Notes: generated by a model not told the origin, from the letters alone. A stretch of 64,000 nt of DNA from Actinomyces radicidentis (GCF_001553565.1 NZ_CP014228.1:2728001-2792000), one strand, 5' to 3'. Positions 33,459-43,416 are shown, counted from the first letter of the stretch. A program made the numbers and translations.

Positions 33459-33974
33459 TCAGCGCGTGGCGGTGAGGACGTACGTGAGGTGAGCGGTGCG
33501 CGGTCCCAGGGCGTCCCAGGCGACCGGGACGCTCAGCACGAGCGCCGTCGCGGTGGGGACGCCGAAGGAGACCTGGCTGGCGAGGTCGTCGTCGGCGTCG
33601 TGGAGCGTGTGGGCGAGGATCGAGACGGTCGGCTCGTGGCCGACGACGACGACCGTGCTCACGGACTCGTCGAGCTCGGCGAGGAGACCCTGGATGCCGT
33701 TCGGGCCCTCGTGGTAGATCTCCGGCTCGACGCGCACCTCGTCCGGGTCGAGGTGGGAGCGCATCGGGCGCGCCGTCTGGCGGGCCCGCTCGGCGGGCGA
33801 GACGAGCAGCAGGCCCGTGCTGGGCAGGCGGGAGGCGAGCTCGCGGGCGAGCTCCTCGGCCATGCCGCGCCCCTTGGAGGTCAGCGGGCGCTCGAGGTCG
33901 GTCGGGGCGTCATGGGCCGCCTTGGAGTGCCTCACGAGGACGAGGGTCTTCGTCTCAGGCGTCTGGGTCGTCAC
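33459..33974 (-). CDS. SixA-like histidine phosphatase
   Basis: Histidine phosphatase superfamily member of 171 residues. The catalytic motif is LVLVRHSKAAHD (RHS in place of RHG, about 15-17), with the second catalytic His in VVVVGHEPTVS (about residue 112) and Arg in SPAERARQTARP. This is the SixA subgroup, linked to phosphohistidine removal from signalling or PTS proteins; a PTS permease is in this window but the link is inference. The GTG start follows TAGGGT by 6 nt. Confidence 0.88.
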   Translation of the reverse strand: MTTQTPETKTLVLVRHSKAAHDAPTDLERPLTSKGRGMAEELARELASRLPSTGLLLVSPAERARQTARPMRSHLDPDEVRVEPEIYHEGPNGIQGLLAELDESVSTVVVVGHEPTVSILAHTLHDADDDLASQVSFGVPTATALVLSVPVAWDALGPRTAHLTYVLTATR

Positions 33975-33986
33975 ACGGCAACCCTA
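33972..33986 (-). promoter_or_regulatory. Leaderless promoter -10 of sixA-like gene
   Basis: TAGGGT (33986-33981), 6 nt, GTG (33974), in the 63-bp gap after the SDR gene. Confidence 0.55.
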
Positions 33987-34037
33987 CGTCACCGCGCTGT
34001 TCACCCGGCGGGACGCGGGGTACGGGTCCCGCGCGGC

Positions 34038-34811
34038 TCAGCGCCCCATGCCGAGGCCGCCGTCGACGCCGAGCACGGCACCGGTCACGTAGGAGGAGCC
34101 GGGCGAGGCCAGGAACAGGATGGGCGCGACGACCTCCTCGAGGGTCGCCGTGCGCCCCAGCGGGATCGCCGCGAGGTACTCCTCGCGGGCGGAGGTGCTC
34201 AGGGAGTCCGTCAGGGCCGTGTCGACGAAGCCCGGGGCGACGGCGTTGACGGTGATCCCCCGTGGCGCCACCTCGCGCGCAAGGGATCGTGCGAGTCCCT
34301 CGACGCCTCCCTTGGAGGCGCCGTAGGCGGCGAGACCGGCCCCGCCGCGGGCCGCCATGACCGAGGACACGAGCACGACGCGCCCGCTCCGGGCCCGCAT
34401 CATGCCGGGCAGGACGGCTCGGGCCGCGTTCATCGAGCCGGTGAGGTTGGTGGCGAGGACGCGGTCCCAGTCGGCCGGGCGGGTGCGGGCGGCGAGGGCG
34501 TCCAGCGACGTGCCGGCCGCGGCGACGAGGACCTCGACGTCCCCGTGCGCCTCGGCGACGCGCCGGACCGCCTCGTCGACGGCACCCGGGTCCGTGACGT
34601 CGACGGCTAGGGCCAGGACTCCATCGGGAGCCGTGCCCGAGCGCGACAGGCCGGCGACGCGGTCCCCCTGGGCGGCCAGGGCGGCGGCGACGCCGGCGCC
34701 GATGCCGCGCGAGGCGCCGGTGACGAGGACGGAGCGGGCACGCCGGGAGCCGGCGCCGGACGCGCCGGGCCGCTCCGCGCCGTGGGCGGGCGAGGGGGTC
34801 GAGCTGGGCAT
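34038..34811 (-). CDS. Short-chain dehydrogenase/reductase, FabG-like
   Basis: NAD(P)H-dependent SDR of 257 residues resembling 3-oxoacyl-ACP reductase. Rossmann motif TGASRGIG (about 31-38), NNAG-type AAAGTS, catalytic Ser in VLVSSVMA, YGASK catalytic Tyr/Lys (about 171-175), VAPGFVDTALT and C-terminal VDGGLGMG. The NNAG Asn is missing (AAAG). It is not in a fatty-acid operon, so the substrate may differ from FabG proper. The first ~27 residues are a Pro/Ser/Ala extension. ATG follows TACCCT by 6 nt; divergent from dus. Confidence 0.85.
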   Translation of the reverse strand: MPSSTPSPAHGAERPGASGAGSRRARSVLVTGASRGIGAGVAAALAAQGDRVAGLSRSGTAPDGVLALAVDVTDPGAVDEAVRRVAEAHGDVEVLVAAAGTSLDALAARTRPADWDRVLATNLTGSMNAARAVLPGMMRARSGRVVLVSSVMAARGGAGLAAYGASKGGVEGLARSLAREVAPRGITVNAVAPGFVDTALTDSLSTSAREEYLAAIPLGRTATLEEVVAPILFLASPGSSYVTGAVLGVDGGLGMGR

Positions 34812-34823
34812 GGCGGCAGGGTA
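34809..34823 (-). promoter_or_regulatory. Leaderless promoter -10 of SDR gene
   Basis: TACCCT (34823-34818), 6 nt, ATG (34811). Confidence 0.55.
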
Positions 34824-34874
34824 CGTGGCGCACGCCTCGCCCGGCTGCGCGCGGCCCTGTGCCAGAGTGTCGGG

Positions 34875-36230
34875 GTGACGAGCCAGCCCCTCTCCCCCGC
34901 GTCAGACGCCCGGACCGCCATCCGGGAGACCGCCACGGCACCCGCGCAGGAGCCCGGCCCGGGACTCGTCGAGGGGCTGCGCCCCCTGCGGATCGGCCCG
35001 ATCGAGGTCGCCACGCCGGTCGAGCTCGCGCCGATGGCCGGAGTCACGAACGCCTCCTTCCGCCGCCTGTGCCGCCAGATGGGCGAGGCCGCCCTCCCCG
35101 AGGCGCTGCGCCCCGTCGCCCAGGGCGCCCTTCCGACACCCGACGGCGGCCTGTCGGCCCCGGCGGGAACGTGGGTGACCGAGATGGTGACGACCCGGGC
35201 CCTGGTGGAGCGCAACGAGAAGACGATGGGCATGGTCCGCTCCGACCCGGCCGAGCGCGTCCGCTCCATCCAGCTCTACGGCGTCGACCCCGTCATCGCG
35301 GGCACGGCGGTGCGGATCCTCGTCGAGGAGGACCTCGCCGACCACGTCGACCTCAACTTCGGCTGCCCCGTCCCCAAGGTGACGCGCAAGGGCGGCGGCT
35401 CCGCGCTGCCGTGGAAGAAGGACCTCATGGCGGGGATCCTGCGCGAGACGGTGCGCGCCGCCGAGGAGGGCGCGCGCCGCGCCCACCGCGACCGCGAGGT
35501 CCCGGTGACGATCAAGATGCGCATCGGCATCGACGAGGAGCACGAGACCTACCTCGATGCCGCCCGCATGGCGAAGGACGCCGGTATCGCCGCCCTCGCC
35601 CTCCACGGGCGCACCACCCGCCAGCACTACTCGGGCCAGGCCCGGTGGGAGACGATCGAGCGGCACAAGGACGCCACCGACCTGCCGGTGCTCGGCAACG
35701 GAGACATCTGGACCGGCGACGACGCGCTACGGATGGTGCGCGAGACAGGTTGCGACGGTGTCGTCATCGGGCGCGGCTGCCAGGGGCGCCCGTGGCTCTT
35801 CGCCGACATCGTGCACGCCTTCCACGGCTCCGCCGAGCGCACCCGCCCCGACCTCGACGCCGTCATCGCCGTCATCAAGGAGCACGGGCGCCTCCTGGCC
35901 GGCGAGCTCGGCGAGCAGCGCGGAGTACGAGACCTGCGCAAGCACGTCGGTTGGTACCTCAAGGGCTACCCGGTCGGCGGAGCGGCACGCGGATCCCTCA
36001 TGAAGGTCTCCAGCCTCGCCGAGCTCGACGCCGCGCTCGCCGCCATGCGCGAGCGCCTTCCCGAGGAGGTCCCCTACCCGGGTGAGACCGTCGAGGGTCC
36101 GCGCGGCCGCGCCGGCACCCCGAAGCGCCCGCACCTGCCCGACGGCTGGCTCGACTCGGAGACGCTCACCGAGGAGCAGAAGCTCCTCCTGCTGAGCGAG
36201 GACGCGGAGTCCGACGTCTCCGGGGGCTGA
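34875..36230 (+). CDS. dus: tRNA-dihydrouridine synthase
   Basis: FMN enzyme reducing uridine to dihydrouridine in tRNA. The 451-residue protein has VELAPMAGVTNASFRRL (about 56-72), IQLYGVDP, DLNFGCPVPKVTRKGGGSAL with the catalytic Cys (about 172), IKMRIGID, LHGRTTRQHYSG and GNGDIWTGDDALRM. The family usually ends near residue 400; here an acidic ~40-residue tail follows. The GTG at 34875 lies 6 nt after CAGAGT (a weakened -10); the longer upstream frame overlaps the divergent promoter and is rejected. DusB-like class; the exact position modified is not predictable. Confidence 0.93.
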   Translation: MTSQPLSPASDARTAIRETATAPAQEPGPGLVEGLRPLRIGPIEVATPVELAPMAGVTNASFRRLCRQMGEAALPEALRPVAQGALPTPDGGLSAPAGTWVTEMVTTRALVERNEKTMGMVRSDPAERVRSIQLYGVDPVIAGTAVRILVEEDLADHVDLNFGCPVPKVTRKGGGSALPWKKDLMAGILRETVRAAEEGARRAHRDREVPVTIKMRIGIDEEHETYLDAARMAKDAGIAALALHGRTTRQHYSGQARWETIERHKDATDLPVLGNGDIWTGDDALRMVRETGCDGVVIGRGCQGRPWLFADIVHAFHGSAERTRPDLDAVIAVIKEHGRLLAGELGEQRGVRDLRKHVGWYLKGYPVGGAARGSLMKVSSLAELDAALAAMRERLPEEVPYPGETVEGPRGRAGTPKRPHLPDGWLDSETLTEEQKLLLLSEDAESDVSGG

Positions 36231-36266
36231 TCGCGCGGAAACCCTGTGAGCCGGCCGTGAGGGGCC

Positions 36267-36272
36267 TACGCT
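36267..36272 (+). promoter_or_regulatory. Candidate -10 of lipoprotein gene
   Basis: TACGCT, 30 nt upstream of the ATG at 36303, which has GGAG at ribosome-site distance; a short-leader promoter. Confidence 0.4.
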
Positions 36273-36302
36273 GACGGGGTCCCTCCCCTGATCGGAGTCG
36301 TC

Positions 36303-36908
36303 ATGCACCGCTCCCCCGCCCTGCTCGCCGCACCGACGGCCCTCCTGCTGCTCCTCGGCGCCTGCTCCCAGTCCGCCCCCGACGCCACGGGGACGGCCCC
36401 GGGAGCCTCGGCGAGCGCCTCCGTGGTCGCCACCGCGCCCGCCGCAGCAAGCGCCGCGTCCGCCACCCCCGTGAGCACCGCGACGACCGTCCCGACGAGC
36501 ACGGGCGCGACCGCCTCGTCCACCGGCGCCGGGACCGCTTCAGCGCCCGGCGCGACGCTCAGCGAGGCGCCCGTCGGCTCCTGCTGGTCCGACGTCACCG
36601 CCGAGGACTCGAGCCGCGCCCAGCAGGTCGACTGCTCCGAGCCCCACACGCTCCAGGTCATCGCCTCCAAGGACGTCCTCGCCGTCGGCGAGTTCGACGC
36701 GGACGAGCTGAGCCGCGGCCTCACGGAGGCCTGCTACACAGCCGCCTCCGCCTACGCCGCGACGGAGGACCAGGGCTTCCTGCTCGGCGTGCCCACGCAG
36801 GAGCAGTGGGACTTCGCGGCCGCCAACGGCGCCACGGTCACCGAGACATGCGGGATCGTCACCGGCTCGCCGACGACGGGGACGCTCCCGCCCGCGACGC
36901 CGCGCTGA
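36303..36908 (+). CDS. Lipoprotein with septum-formation-like domain
   Basis: A 201-residue surface lipoprotein. The signal peptide ends LLLGAC, with Cys21 as the lipidation site. Residues ~25-95 are a Ser/Thr/Ala/Pro-rich stalk suited to crossing the cell wall. The folded domain (about 95-195) reads VGSCWSDV, VDCSEPHTLQVIA, LTEACYTAAS, FLLGVPTQEQWDFA, ETCGIVTG, a pattern of four cysteines and CSEPHT typical of the actinobacterial septum-formation domain family, whose biochemical role is not established. ATG with GGAG. Its last 50 nt overlap the 3' end of the convergent YibE/F gene. Confidence 0.82.
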   Translation: MHRSPALLAAPTALLLLLGACSQSAPDATGTAPGASASASVVATAPAAASAASATPVSTATTVPTSTGATASSTGAGTASAPGATLSEAPVGSCWSDVTAEDSSRAQQVDCSEPHTLQVIASKDVLAVGEFDADELSRGLTEACYTAASAYAATEDQGFLLGVPTQEQWDFAAANGATVTETCGIVTGSPTTGTLPPATPR

Positions 36909-38115
36909 CGAGGAGGACCGCGATCGCCGTCGTCGCCGGCACCGCGAGGACGAGGCCGATCGAGGAGACGAGCGTCCGAACGAGCTCGTCCGCGATCTCG
37001 CCGGACAGCAGGGTGTCCGCCACGGGGCGGTCGATGAGCGAGGCCGACAGGATGAGCGGCAGCGCCGTGCCCGCGTAGGCGAAGGCCAGCGTGTACACCG
37101 TCGAGGCGATGTGGTCGCGGCCGATCCGCATCCCGCCGGCGAGCAGGCGACGCCGCCCGAGGCCGGGGTTCGCGGCGTGCAGCTCCCACACGGCCGAGGC
37201 CTGGGTGATGGTGACGTCGTTGAGGACGCCGAGGCCCGCGATGACCATGCCGCAGGTGAGCAGGGCCCGCAGGTCGAGGCCCTTGACGAGTGAGGAGAGG
37301 GTGAGGGCGTCCTCCCCGACTCCCCCGGTGAGGTTCGCGGCGCCCACGCCCCACAGGGCCAGGAGCACGGTGATGACGACGCCGACGAGCGTGCCGAGCA
37401 GCGCCGTCGTCGTGCGCACGCTGATACCGTGCGCCGTGTAGACGGCGAGCAGCATCATGGCGCTCGCACCGACGAGCGTCACCCACATCGGCGGGGCGAG
37501 GGCGAGGAGCGCCGGCAGGACGAAGCCCACCAGGACGCCGGTGGCGAGCAGCAGCCCGAGCACGGCGCGCAGGCCGCGGCGCCCCGCGACGGCGACGACG
37601 AGGACCAGGTAGACCAGGGCGAGCGCAAGGACGGGGACCTGGCGGTCGTAGTCGACGAAGACGTAGGGCGTGCCGGAGGCGAGGGCGTCGGGGGTGTACA
37701 TGACGCGGAGGCGGTCGCCGACGTCGGCGGCCGGGAGGGACTCGGAGGGCACGTGCACCGGCAGGACGAGACCCTCGCCCTGCCCGGAGGTGATGCGCGC
37801 GCAGACGGCGTCCTTGAGGAGCGAGGCGTCGGCGGTCCCGGCGGCGAGGCTCGAGGCCGCGTCCGCGCAGGCGCTCACGTCGAGGCTCGTCACCTCCGCG
37901 GTCGCGAGGCTGGTGCCCTCGGCGGCGAAGGGCTGGGAGCCGATGAGCGAGGAGCGGCCGGGCCACAGCACGGCCATCCCGATGAGGGTCGCGAGGACGA
38001 GGGGAACGACGATCGCGGTGAGGACCCGCCGTACGCGGCGGGCCTCGCGCTGCGGCAGGTCGAGGGGGCCGGAGTGCGCGTGCTCGTGGGGTGCGGGGGT
38101 GCTCACGGCGCACAT
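36859..38115 (-). CDS. YibE/F-family multi-pass membrane protein
   Basis: A 418-residue integral membrane protein. After a charged N-terminus with HEHAH, a first helix (about 33-50, LTAIVVPLVLATLIGMAV) leads to an extracytoplasmic domain (about 55-160, two Cys) and then seven or eight hydrophobic helices with conserved LGVLNDVTITQASAVWELHAANP and GMRIGRDHIASTVYTLAFAYAGTALP. YibE/F proteins are conserved but functionally undefined. The ATG at 38115 is used; the GTG at 38106 is an alternative, and neither has a clear Shine-Dalgarno. It is convergent with, and overlaps by 50 bp, the lipoprotein gene. Confidence 0.85.
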   Translation of the reverse strand: MCAVSTPAPHEHAHSGPLDLPQREARRVRRVLTAIVVPLVLATLIGMAVLWPGRSSLIGSQPFAAEGTSLATAEVTSLDVSACADAASSLAAGTADASLLKDAVCARITSGQGEGLVLPVHVPSESLPAADVGDRLRVMYTPDALASGTPYVFVDYDRQVPVLALALVYLVLVVAVAGRRGLRAVLGLLLATGVLVGFVLPALLALAPPMWVTLVGASAMMLLAVYTAHGISVRTTTALLGTLVGVVITVLLALWGVGAANLTGGVGEDALTLSSLVKGLDLRALLTCGMVIAGLGVLNDVTITQASAVWELHAANPGLGRRRLLAGGMRIGRDHIASTVYTLAFAYAGTALPLILSASLIDRPVADTLLSGEIADELVRTLVSSIGLVLAVPATTAIAVLLVSAASRAGASPSSASR

Positions 38116-38254
38116 GGTGCCAGAGCGCGGCCGGGCCGTCGTCGAGCCGAGGACCCTCGGAACCCTCGAGCACCTGAGCGAGGCGGGGCCGAACCAGCCA
38201 GCGGGACCAGAAGCGGGCGCAGGACCGAGCCGGACGCATGACGGACCCCGAGCG

Positions 38255-38339
38255 CGACGGTGCCCCGGCACCGGCCATCCGCGAGATGGCCGGTGCCGGG
38301 GCACCGTCGGCGACGTCGGGACCGGTCACAGGTCCCGAC
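38255..38339 (-). terminator. Tandem terminator hairpins of glyS
   Basis: Two stems directly after glyS: GTCGGGACC/GGTCCCGAC (38315-38323 with 38331-38339) and a perfect 24-bp stem (38255-38278 with 38286-38309, 7-nt loop). Confidence 0.85.
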
Positions 38340-38345
38340 GCCGGG

Positions 38346-39740
<1,395 letters not shown>

Positions 39741-39880
39741 GGAGGGTCTCCTGGTGTGAGTCGTGATCCGCACCTGGATGGTGGGAACGAGTGGCGTCAG
39801 TCTATTCGGGAGGGTGCGACCTCCTCGGGGCGGGTCCTGCGCCGCGGACGTCGGTCTCGCCACATCCGCCCTTCCTCGTG

Positions 39881-39919
39881 TTGACGAGAATCATCCTCAC
39901 GTAAAGAATGGTTCTCATG
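39881..39919 (+). promoter_or_regulatory. Zinc-operon promoter with overlapping Zur-like boxes
   Basis: TTGACG (39881-39886), a 17-bp spacer, AAGAAT (39904-39909), 7 nt, ATG (39917). Two 15-mers, CGAGAATCATCCTCA (39885-39899) and AAAGAATGGTTCTCA (39903-39917), each resemble AT-rich palindromic Zur sites, and together they form an inverted pair GAGAAYCATYC. They cover the spacer, the -10 and the transcription start, so bound Zur would block initiation. The operon encodes its own Fur-family regulator, which fits autoregulation. Confidence 0.7.
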
Positions 39920-40936
39920 AACATCCCCTCGTCCTCGCGTCGCGCTCTCGCCGGCGCCGCCGCGCTCTCACTCGCGCTGGGGCTCTCCGCCTGCTCCGCG
40001 CTCTCCTCCGACTCCGACAGCGCCGCCAAGGCCACCACCTCGTCCGGCGCCCTCAAGGTCTCCGCCTCCTTCTACCCCGTCCAGTACCTCGTCCAGGCCG
40101 TCGGCGGCGACCACGTCTCGGTCACCTCCGTGACCCCGACCAACGTCGAGCCCCACGACTTCGAGCTCTCCCCCAAGGACGTCACCGCCCTGAGCGAGAC
40201 CTCCCTCATCGCCTACGTCTCCGGCTTCCAGCCCTCCCTCGACGACGCCGTCTCCCATGTCTCCGGCCCCACCGTGCTCGACCTCGCGAGCGACGTCGCC
40301 CTCGAGCACCACGACGGCGTCGAGGAGGAGCACGAGGAGGAGGCGACCGCCGAGGCCTCCACCACGGCCTCCACCGCCGAGGCCAGCACCTCCTTCACCG
40401 ACGCCCACAACTCCGAGGCCGACGAGTCCGACCCTCACTTCTGGCTCGACCCCGTCCGCATGAAGGACGCCGCCGTCGCCGTCGAGGCCGCCCTCGCCAA
40501 GGCCGACCCGACCCACGCGAGCGACTACGAGGCCAACCTCAAGACCCTCGAGGGCACCCTGGGCGACCTCGACGCCTCCTACAAGGACGGCCTCGCCCAG
40601 TGCGAGCGCAAGGACGTCGTCACCTCCCACGCCGCCTTCGGCTACCTCACGGAGCGCTACGGCCTCACCCAGACCTCCATCTCCGGCGTCGACCCCGAGT
40701 CCGAGCCGAGCCCGGCCGACCTCGCCGCCGTGAAGAAGGTCGTCCAGTCCACCGGCACGACGACGATCTTCACCGAGGAGCTCGTCTCCCCCAAGACCGC
40801 CGAGGCCGTCGCCAGCGAGACCGGCGCCAAGACCGCCGTCCTCTCGCCCATCGAGTCCGCCCCCGAGGAGGGCGACTACGCGAGCGCCATGACGAGCAAC
40901 CTCGACGAGCTGCGCACCGCGCTCGACTGCAAGTGA
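39917..40936 (+). CDS. znuA: Zinc ABC transporter substrate-binding lipoprotein
   Basis: Extracytoplasmic cluster A-I metal receptor that hands Zn2+ to ZnuBC. The 339-residue protein has a lipoprotein signal ending LGLSAC (Cys26). Metal ligand regions are NVEPHDFELSPKD (His near 75), DPHFWLDPVRM, SHAAFGYLTERYG and the C-terminal IESA region with an acidic ligand. Between the first two is an acidic/His-containing insertion (EHHDGVEEEHEEE and a Ser/Thr stretch) of the kind that gathers zinc in this family. The ATG at 39917 is preferred over 39908 because the promoter spacing predicts a leaderless transcript there and the Zur-like boxes end at it. First gene of znuA-znuC-znuB-zur. Confidence 0.93.
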   Translation: MNIPSSSRRALAGAAALSLALGLSACSALSSDSDSAAKATTSSGALKVSASFYPVQYLVQAVGGDHVSVTSVTPTNVEPHDFELSPKDVTALSETSLIAYVSGFQPSLDDAVSHVSGPTVLDLASDVALEHHDGVEEEHEEEATAEASTTASTAEASTSFTDAHNSEADESDPHFWLDPVRMKDAAVAVEAALAKADPTHASDYEANLKTLEGTLGDLDASYKDGLAQCERKDVVTSHAAFGYLTERYGLTQTSISGVDPESEPSPADLAAVKKVVQSTGTTTIFTEELVSPKTAEAVASETGAKTAVLSPIESAPEEGDYASAMTSNLDELRTALDCK

Positions 40937-40943
40937 GACCGGC

Positions 40944-40968
40944 GGGCCGGGGCGCACCGTCCCGGCCC
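40944..40968 (+). terminator. Intercistronic hairpin after znuA
   Basis: GGGCCGGG/CCCGGCCC stem (40944-40951 with 40961-40968) in the 135-bp znuA-znuC gap. It may attenuate transcription so that the binding protein outnumbers the permease. Confidence 0.45.
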
Positions 40969-41071
40969 TCGCGGCGGACCTCCGCCACCGACCGGCCGGC
41001 GCCGTGGGATGATCACCCGCGGCACAGCGATCCTCGGGCGCCAGCGCCCCGGAAGGACACGGAGCACCTCC

Positions 41072-41995
41072 ATGACAACCACCTCCCCCGCCGCCGCGGG
41101 TGAGCCGACGACGCCGTCCGGTGACCACCGGGCGGCGTCGTCCGCGCGTCCCGTCAGCGTCGACGACGTCAGCGTCGTCCTCGGATCGAGCCTCATCCTC
41201 CACGGCGTCGACCTCGAGGTCGACGCAGGCGAGTCCGTCGCGCTCCTCGGCGCGAACGGCTCGGGCAAGTCGACCCTCGTCAAGACCGTCCTCGGGCTCA
41301 TCGAGCCCGCGGCCGGGACCGCGCGCCTCTTCGGGCAGCCGACGACGCAGCGACGCAGAGTCCCCTGGCGCAGGATCGGCTACGTCCCCCAGCGCGTCGG
41401 CGCCGGCTCCGGCGTGCCCGCGACGGCCCTCGAAGTGGTCCGCTCCGGGCTGCTGAGCCCCGGACGCCCCTTCGCCGACCGCGGCCGCGGGGCCCGGGAC
41501 CGCGCCATGGCCGCTCTCGACGCCGTCGGCCTCGCCGACCGCGCCGACGACCACGTCCAGGTCTTCTCCGGGGGCCAGTCCCAGCGCGTCCTCATCGCCC
41601 GCGCCCTCGTGCGCGACCCCGAGCTCCTCGTCCTCGACGAGCCCCTGGCCGGCATCGACCGCGCCAGCCGCGAGGCCCTCGCCGCCATCCTCACAGAGCT
41701 GCGCGGGCGGGGCCTCACGCTGCTGACGGTCCTGCACGAGATGGGCGAGTTGGCCGAGGTCGTCGAGCGGGCCGTCGTCCTCGACGAGGGCCGCGTCGTC
41801 TCCGACGGGCCGGTCGCGGACGTCGCCCCCGCCCACCACGACCACTCGCGCCACGACTCCCTCGGGCACGACCACCTCGACGACTGCGAGCACGAGCACC
41901 CCCACGGTGACACAGGCCCGGCCGTCCACCACGCGCCCGTCCTGTCCACCTCGCTGCCCGGCCAGGGCGGCAGCGCCCACGGAGGAGCCCGATGA
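41072..41995 (+). CDS. znuC: Zinc ABC transporter ATPase
   Basis: Energises zinc uptake through ZnuB. The 307-residue protein has Walker A LLGANGSGKSTLV (about 61-73), Q-loop GYVPQRVGAGSG, signature FSGGQSQRVLIARAL, Walker B LLVLDEPLAGID and switch His VLHEMGEL. An N-terminal ~30-residue Thr/Pro/Ala extension precedes the cassette. After residue ~250 there is a His/Asp-rich tail (HHDHSRHD, GHDHLDDCEHEHPHG, HH) not needed for ATPase function and probably zinc-binding. ATG 41072 has GGAG 8 nt upstream. The stop overlaps the znuB start as ATGA. Confidence 0.93.
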   Translation: MTTTSPAAAGEPTTPSGDHRAASSARPVSVDDVSVVLGSSLILHGVDLEVDAGESVALLGANGSGKSTLVKTVLGLIEPAAGTARLFGQPTTQRRRVPWRRIGYVPQRVGAGSGVPATALEVVRSGLLSPGRPFADRGRGARDRAMAALDAVGLADRADDHVQVFSGGQSQRVLIARALVRDPELLVLDEPLAGIDRASREALAAILTELRGRGLTLLTVLHEMGELAEVVERAVVLDEGRVVSDGPVADVAPAHHDHSRHDSLGHDHLDDCEHEHPHGDTGPAVHHAPVLSTSLPGQGGSAHGGAR

Positions 41996-42894
41996 CCGCC
42001 ACCTTCTCCGAGATGCTCGCAAGCCCCCTCATGCAGCGGGCCCTCATCGTCGCCATCCTCGTGGGCCTGTCCGCGCCCGTCGTCGGCACCTACCTGGTCC
42101 AGCGCGGCCTCGCCCTGCTCGGCGACGGCATCGGTCACATCGCCCTCACCGGCGTCGCCCTCGGCTGGCTCGCGGGGGCCACCGCCAACGTCACCCCATC
42201 GGACGCCTGGGCCGTGCCCGGTGCGATCGTCGCCTCGGTGACCGGCGCCGTCCTCATCGAGGTGATCCGCGCCAGGGGGCGCACCCGAGGCGACGTCGCC
42301 CTGGCCATCCTCTTCTACGGCGGCATCGCGGGCGGCGTCATCCTTATCAAGATCGCCGGCGGCACGACGACGAACCTCACGAGCTACCTCTTCGGCTCGA
42401 TCGCCACCGTCTCCGTCTCCGACGCCTGGTTCACGATCGTCCTGTCCGTCCTCGTGCTCATCATCGGCATCGGCCTGCGCGGCCCGCTGTTCTCCCTGTG
42501 CCACGACGAGGAGTTCGCCCGCTCCATCGGGCTGCCCACCGGCGTGCTCAACGTGACGATCGCCGTGGTCGCCGCGCTCACCGTCTCGGTGTCCATGCGG
42601 GTCGTCGGGGCCCTTCTCGTCTCCGCCGTCATGATCGTGTCCGTGGCCGTCGCCCAGCTCGTGTCCCACTCCTTCGGGCGCACGATGCGCCTGGCGATGC
42701 TCATCGGCGTCGTCACCTGCGTCCTCGGCCTCACGATCACCTACGTCGTCGCCGCCTCCCCGGGCGCCATGATCGTCGTCCTGCTCGTCGGGCTGTACGC
42801 TCTCACCGCCGTCATCACGGGCCTGGTGCACCTGGGCGGCCACGCCTCCCGCACCGCCGCAGGACAGCCGGAAGGAGCCGTGACCCGCTCATGA
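41992..42894 (+). CDS. znuB: Zinc ABC transporter permease
   Basis: Integral membrane channel of the ABC-3 metal permease family, 300 residues with about eight or nine helices. Characteristic stretches are SPLMQRALIVAILVGLSAPVVGTYLVQRGLALLGDGIGHIAL, DEEFARSIGLPTGVLN (coupling loop region) and MRVVGALLVSAVMIVSVAVAQL. Translationally coupled at both ends: ATGA overlap with znuC and ATGA overlap with zur. Metal specificity for zinc is inferred from the linked Zur-type regulator. Confidence 0.93.
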   Translation: MTATFSEMLASPLMQRALIVAILVGLSAPVVGTYLVQRGLALLGDGIGHIALTGVALGWLAGATANVTPSDAWAVPGAIVASVTGAVLIEVIRARGRTRGDVALAILFYGGIAGGVILIKIAGGTTTNLTSYLFGSIATVSVSDAWFTIVLSVLVLIIGIGLRGPLFSLCHDEEFARSIGLPTGVLNVTIAVVAALTVSVSMRVVGALLVSAVMIVSVAVAQLVSHSFGRTMRLAMLIGVVTCVLGLTITYVVAASPGAMIVVLLVGLYALTAVITGLVHLGGHASRTAAGQPEGAVTRS

Positions 42895-43352
42895 CCACGC
42901 AGCGAAGCACCGCCGGGAGCGCTTCCCCGCGTCCGCGCGCCACCTGGCAGCGGGCCGCCGTCGCCGACATCCTCGCGCGCACCGAGGAGTTCCGCTCGGC
43001 CCAGCAGATCCACGCGGCCCTGGAGGCCGAGGGCACCAAGGTGGGGCTGGCGACCGTCTACCGCAACCTCACGGCGATGGCCGAGTCCGGCGAGGTCGAC
43101 CAGGTCCGCAGCACGGAGGGCGAGACCCTCTACCGCGAGTGCGAGCGCGCCGAGCACCACCACCACATCGTCTGCCGCCAATGCGGGCACACCGTCGAGG
43201 TCGCCGGTGGCGAGCTCGAGTCCTGGATCGGCCGCGTCTCGGCCGAGGCCGGCTTCACGCGCATGGAGCACACGGCCGAGTTCTTCGGGCTGTGCGCCGA
43301 GTGCTCCGCCAAGGCTGACGCCGAGGAGGCCGAGGGCGCCACGGGGGCCTGA
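42891..43352 (+). CDS. zur: Zinc uptake regulator, Fur family
   Basis: Zn-sensing repressor of 153 residues. The N-terminal winged helix (about 15-85) includes SAQQIHAALEAEGTKVGLATVYRNLTAMAESGEV; the dimerisation domain carries the regulatory ligands ECERAEHHHHIVCRQCGHTVEV and the structural zinc cysteines CRQC and CAEC. Being the last gene of the zinc permease operon argues for Zur rather than Fur or PerR. The ATG overlaps the znuB stop. Predicted targets are the boxes at 39885-39917. Confidence 0.92.
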   Translation: MTTQRSTAGSASPRPRATWQRAAVADILARTEEFRSAQQIHAALEAEGTKVGLATVYRNLTAMAESGEVDQVRSTEGETLYRECERAEHHHHIVCRQCGHTVEVAGGELESWIGRVSAEAGFTRMEHTAEFFGLCAECSAKADAEEAEGATGA

Positions 43353-43416
43353 GCCCCGGACCGGCCGGTGCGTGCCCTCCGCCGTAGCCGCCGTACCCGC
43401 CGCCCCTGCACCGGTG

